Shown here: piece after piece, positions 63,156-64,000 of the stretch | How positions within the stretch are numbered: the first letter of the stretch is position 1 | Layout of the letters: each line of letters begins with the position of its first letter | Source: DASPKM01 sp035628135 | GTDB lineage: Bacteria > Bacteroidota > Bacteroidia > Chitinophagales > Chitinophagaceae | DNA: 64,000 bases | Assembly: GCA_035628135.1 (NCBI GenBank) | Contig: DASPKM010000010.1 | Span: 310,001 to 374,000, forward strand | Reading direction: 5' to 3' | Made by a program: the position numbers and the translations under genes | The notes under the pieces: model-generated | Databases searched by the model: none | The model's input: only the letters and a program-made list of their open reading frames with translations | Told to the model about the DNA's origin: nothing

Positions 63156-64000
63156 ATGAGACCATTTCTTGCACTATTACTGTTTACCGTATGCGCGCTT
63201 GCAGCCTGCAAGAAGGATTCATTCATCACCAGCCCCGATGCGCAGCTGCGCACTTCTGAAGAGAAAATCACTTTCGATACTGTCTTTACCTCAGTTGGCT
63301 CAGTTACAAAATTTTTCAGGATATATAACAGCAACGATCAAAAGCTGCGCATCAGCTCAGTAAAGCTGGCGGGCGGAGCGTCGTCCGCATTCAAGATCAA
63401 CGCCGATGGATTTAAAGGCCCCGAGATAAACAACCTGGAAATGGAAGCAGGCGACAGCATGTATGTTTTTGTTTCGGTGCGCATCGATCCCGCCGGCGGC
63501 ACGCTGCCATTTGTGGTGCAGGACAGCATCAGCATTACCTACAACGGCAAAACGGATTGGGTGCAACTGGAGGCCTGGGGACAAAACGCAAATTTCCTGC
63601 GCGGCAGAAAACTTACCGGCAACGTGGTATGGGACAACCGGCTGCCCTTTGTGATACTGGATGGATTGCTGATAGATACCACCGCCACGCTTACGATTGA
63701 AAAGGGAACAAAAGTATACCTGCATGCAGACGCACCATTTATAGTGGATGGCACATTAAAAGTAATGGGCGAGCATTTCGACAGCACGCGGGTGCAGTTT
63801 ACGGGCGACCGCCTGGACGAACCTTATAAAAGTTTTCCGGGAAGCTGGCCTGGCATTTATTTCAGGGGCAGCAGCCGCAACAGTGAATTGAACTTCGTGA
63901 CCATTGCCAACGCATTCCAGGGAGTGGTGGTAGAGAAGCCTTCGATAAATACAAATCCCAAACTGGTATTGAACGGCTGCATCATCGACAATGTATATGA
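63156..64000 (+). CDS. Surface lipoprotein with right-handed beta-helix (partial)
   Basis: 281 residues visible; the 3' end is beyond the window. Lipobox LFTVCALAACKKD (Cys18). An Ig-like domain of the abnormal-spindle/DUF1573 style occupies about residues 35-140 (ITFDTVFTSVGSVTKFFRIYNSND, MYVFVSVRIDP). A beta-helix-like part then begins (LTIEKGTKVYLHADAPFIVDGTLKVMGE, WPGIYFRGSSRNSELNFVTIANA). Similar proteins are common surface lipoproteins in Bacteroidota; function unknown. Confidence 0.8.
   Translation, partial: MRPFLALLLFTVCALAACKKDSFITSPDAQLRTSEEKITFDTVFTSVGSVTKFFRIYNSNDQKLRISSVKLAGGASSAFKINADGFKGPEINNLEMEAGDSMYVFVSVRIDPAGGTLPFVVQDSISITYNGKTDWVQLEAWGQNANFLRGRKLTGNVVWDNRLPFVILDGLLIDTTATLTIEKGTKVYLHADAPFIVDGTLKVMGEHFDSTRVQFTGDRLDEPYKSFPGSWPGIYFRGSSRNSELNFVTIANAFQGVVVEKPSINTNPKLVLNGCIIDNVY

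Noticed and set aside
1..64000. Mobile elements, prophage or defence islands
   Set aside because: No transposase, integrase, phage structural or CRISPR gene was recognised; the methyltransferase alone does not make a defence locus.

Overview
The window looks like chromosome from a Bacteroidota bacterium, most likely a Chitinophagaceae relative (inferred from gene content, no search run). Supporting signs are a SusC/SusD pair, two secreted proteins with type IX secretion (T9SS) C-terminal sorting domains, gldD and gldE next to ssb and mutY, many tetratricopeptide or propeller histidine kinases paired with NarL-type regulators, and promoters of the Bacteroidota type (TTG, 18-21 bases, TAnnTTTG). 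I see no rRNA, tRNA, CRISPR array, phage or insertion sequence. 53 genes are called, two of them running off the ends, plus one broken gene and one doubtful reading frame.

Layout. 1-2526: a blaI/blaR1-type repressor-sensor pair whose operator lies inside its promoter; the sensor carries about ten 29-residue repeats and runs off the left edge. 2654-12461: a two-component system diverges from a large T9SS cargo protein, followed by a convergent three-gene surface-protein operon. 12588-17325: a diheme peroxidase with a small secreted partner, a decayed DoxX-type gene, and a solitary N6-adenine methyltransferase. 17530-21750: small enzymes (flavin/pyridoxamine-oxidase fold, Gfo/Idh/MocA, DUF2235 hydrolase, methyltransferase). 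21780-29548: a propeller kinase and NarL regulator next to two paralogous lipoproteins of unknown function, a vanadium-haloperoxidase-like enzyme and a receiver protein. 29645-31833: peroxiredoxin and M23 peptidase.

32110-46267: carB, a DinB-like protein, a third two-component system with a membrane partner, comEC, purH, a drug/metabolite transporter, and an iron-sulfur LUD protein with a deacetylase-like protein. 46444-55293: the conserved block DUF6569, DUF3109, gldD, gldE, ssb, mutY (minus) diverging from HU, TPR protein, a 31-residue basic protein and RNase G (plus). 55381-59752: SusD/SusC uptake pair. 59878-64000: membrane zinc peptidase, radA, comF-like gene and a partial surface lipoprotein.

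The most interesting signal is regulatory. A near-palindrome TCCCCGAATnnGGGGA occurs in front of the NarL regulator at 21780-22427, and close relatives lie upstream of the lipoprotein at 25671 and of the peroxidase operon at 12588-13915. The lipoproteins at 25671 and 26716 and the haloperoxidase at 27782 also share promoters of the form TTG, 20-21 bases, CAnnTTTG. This suggests a peroxide- or halogen-linked envelope regulon run by the propeller kinase system. It is inference from sequence only.
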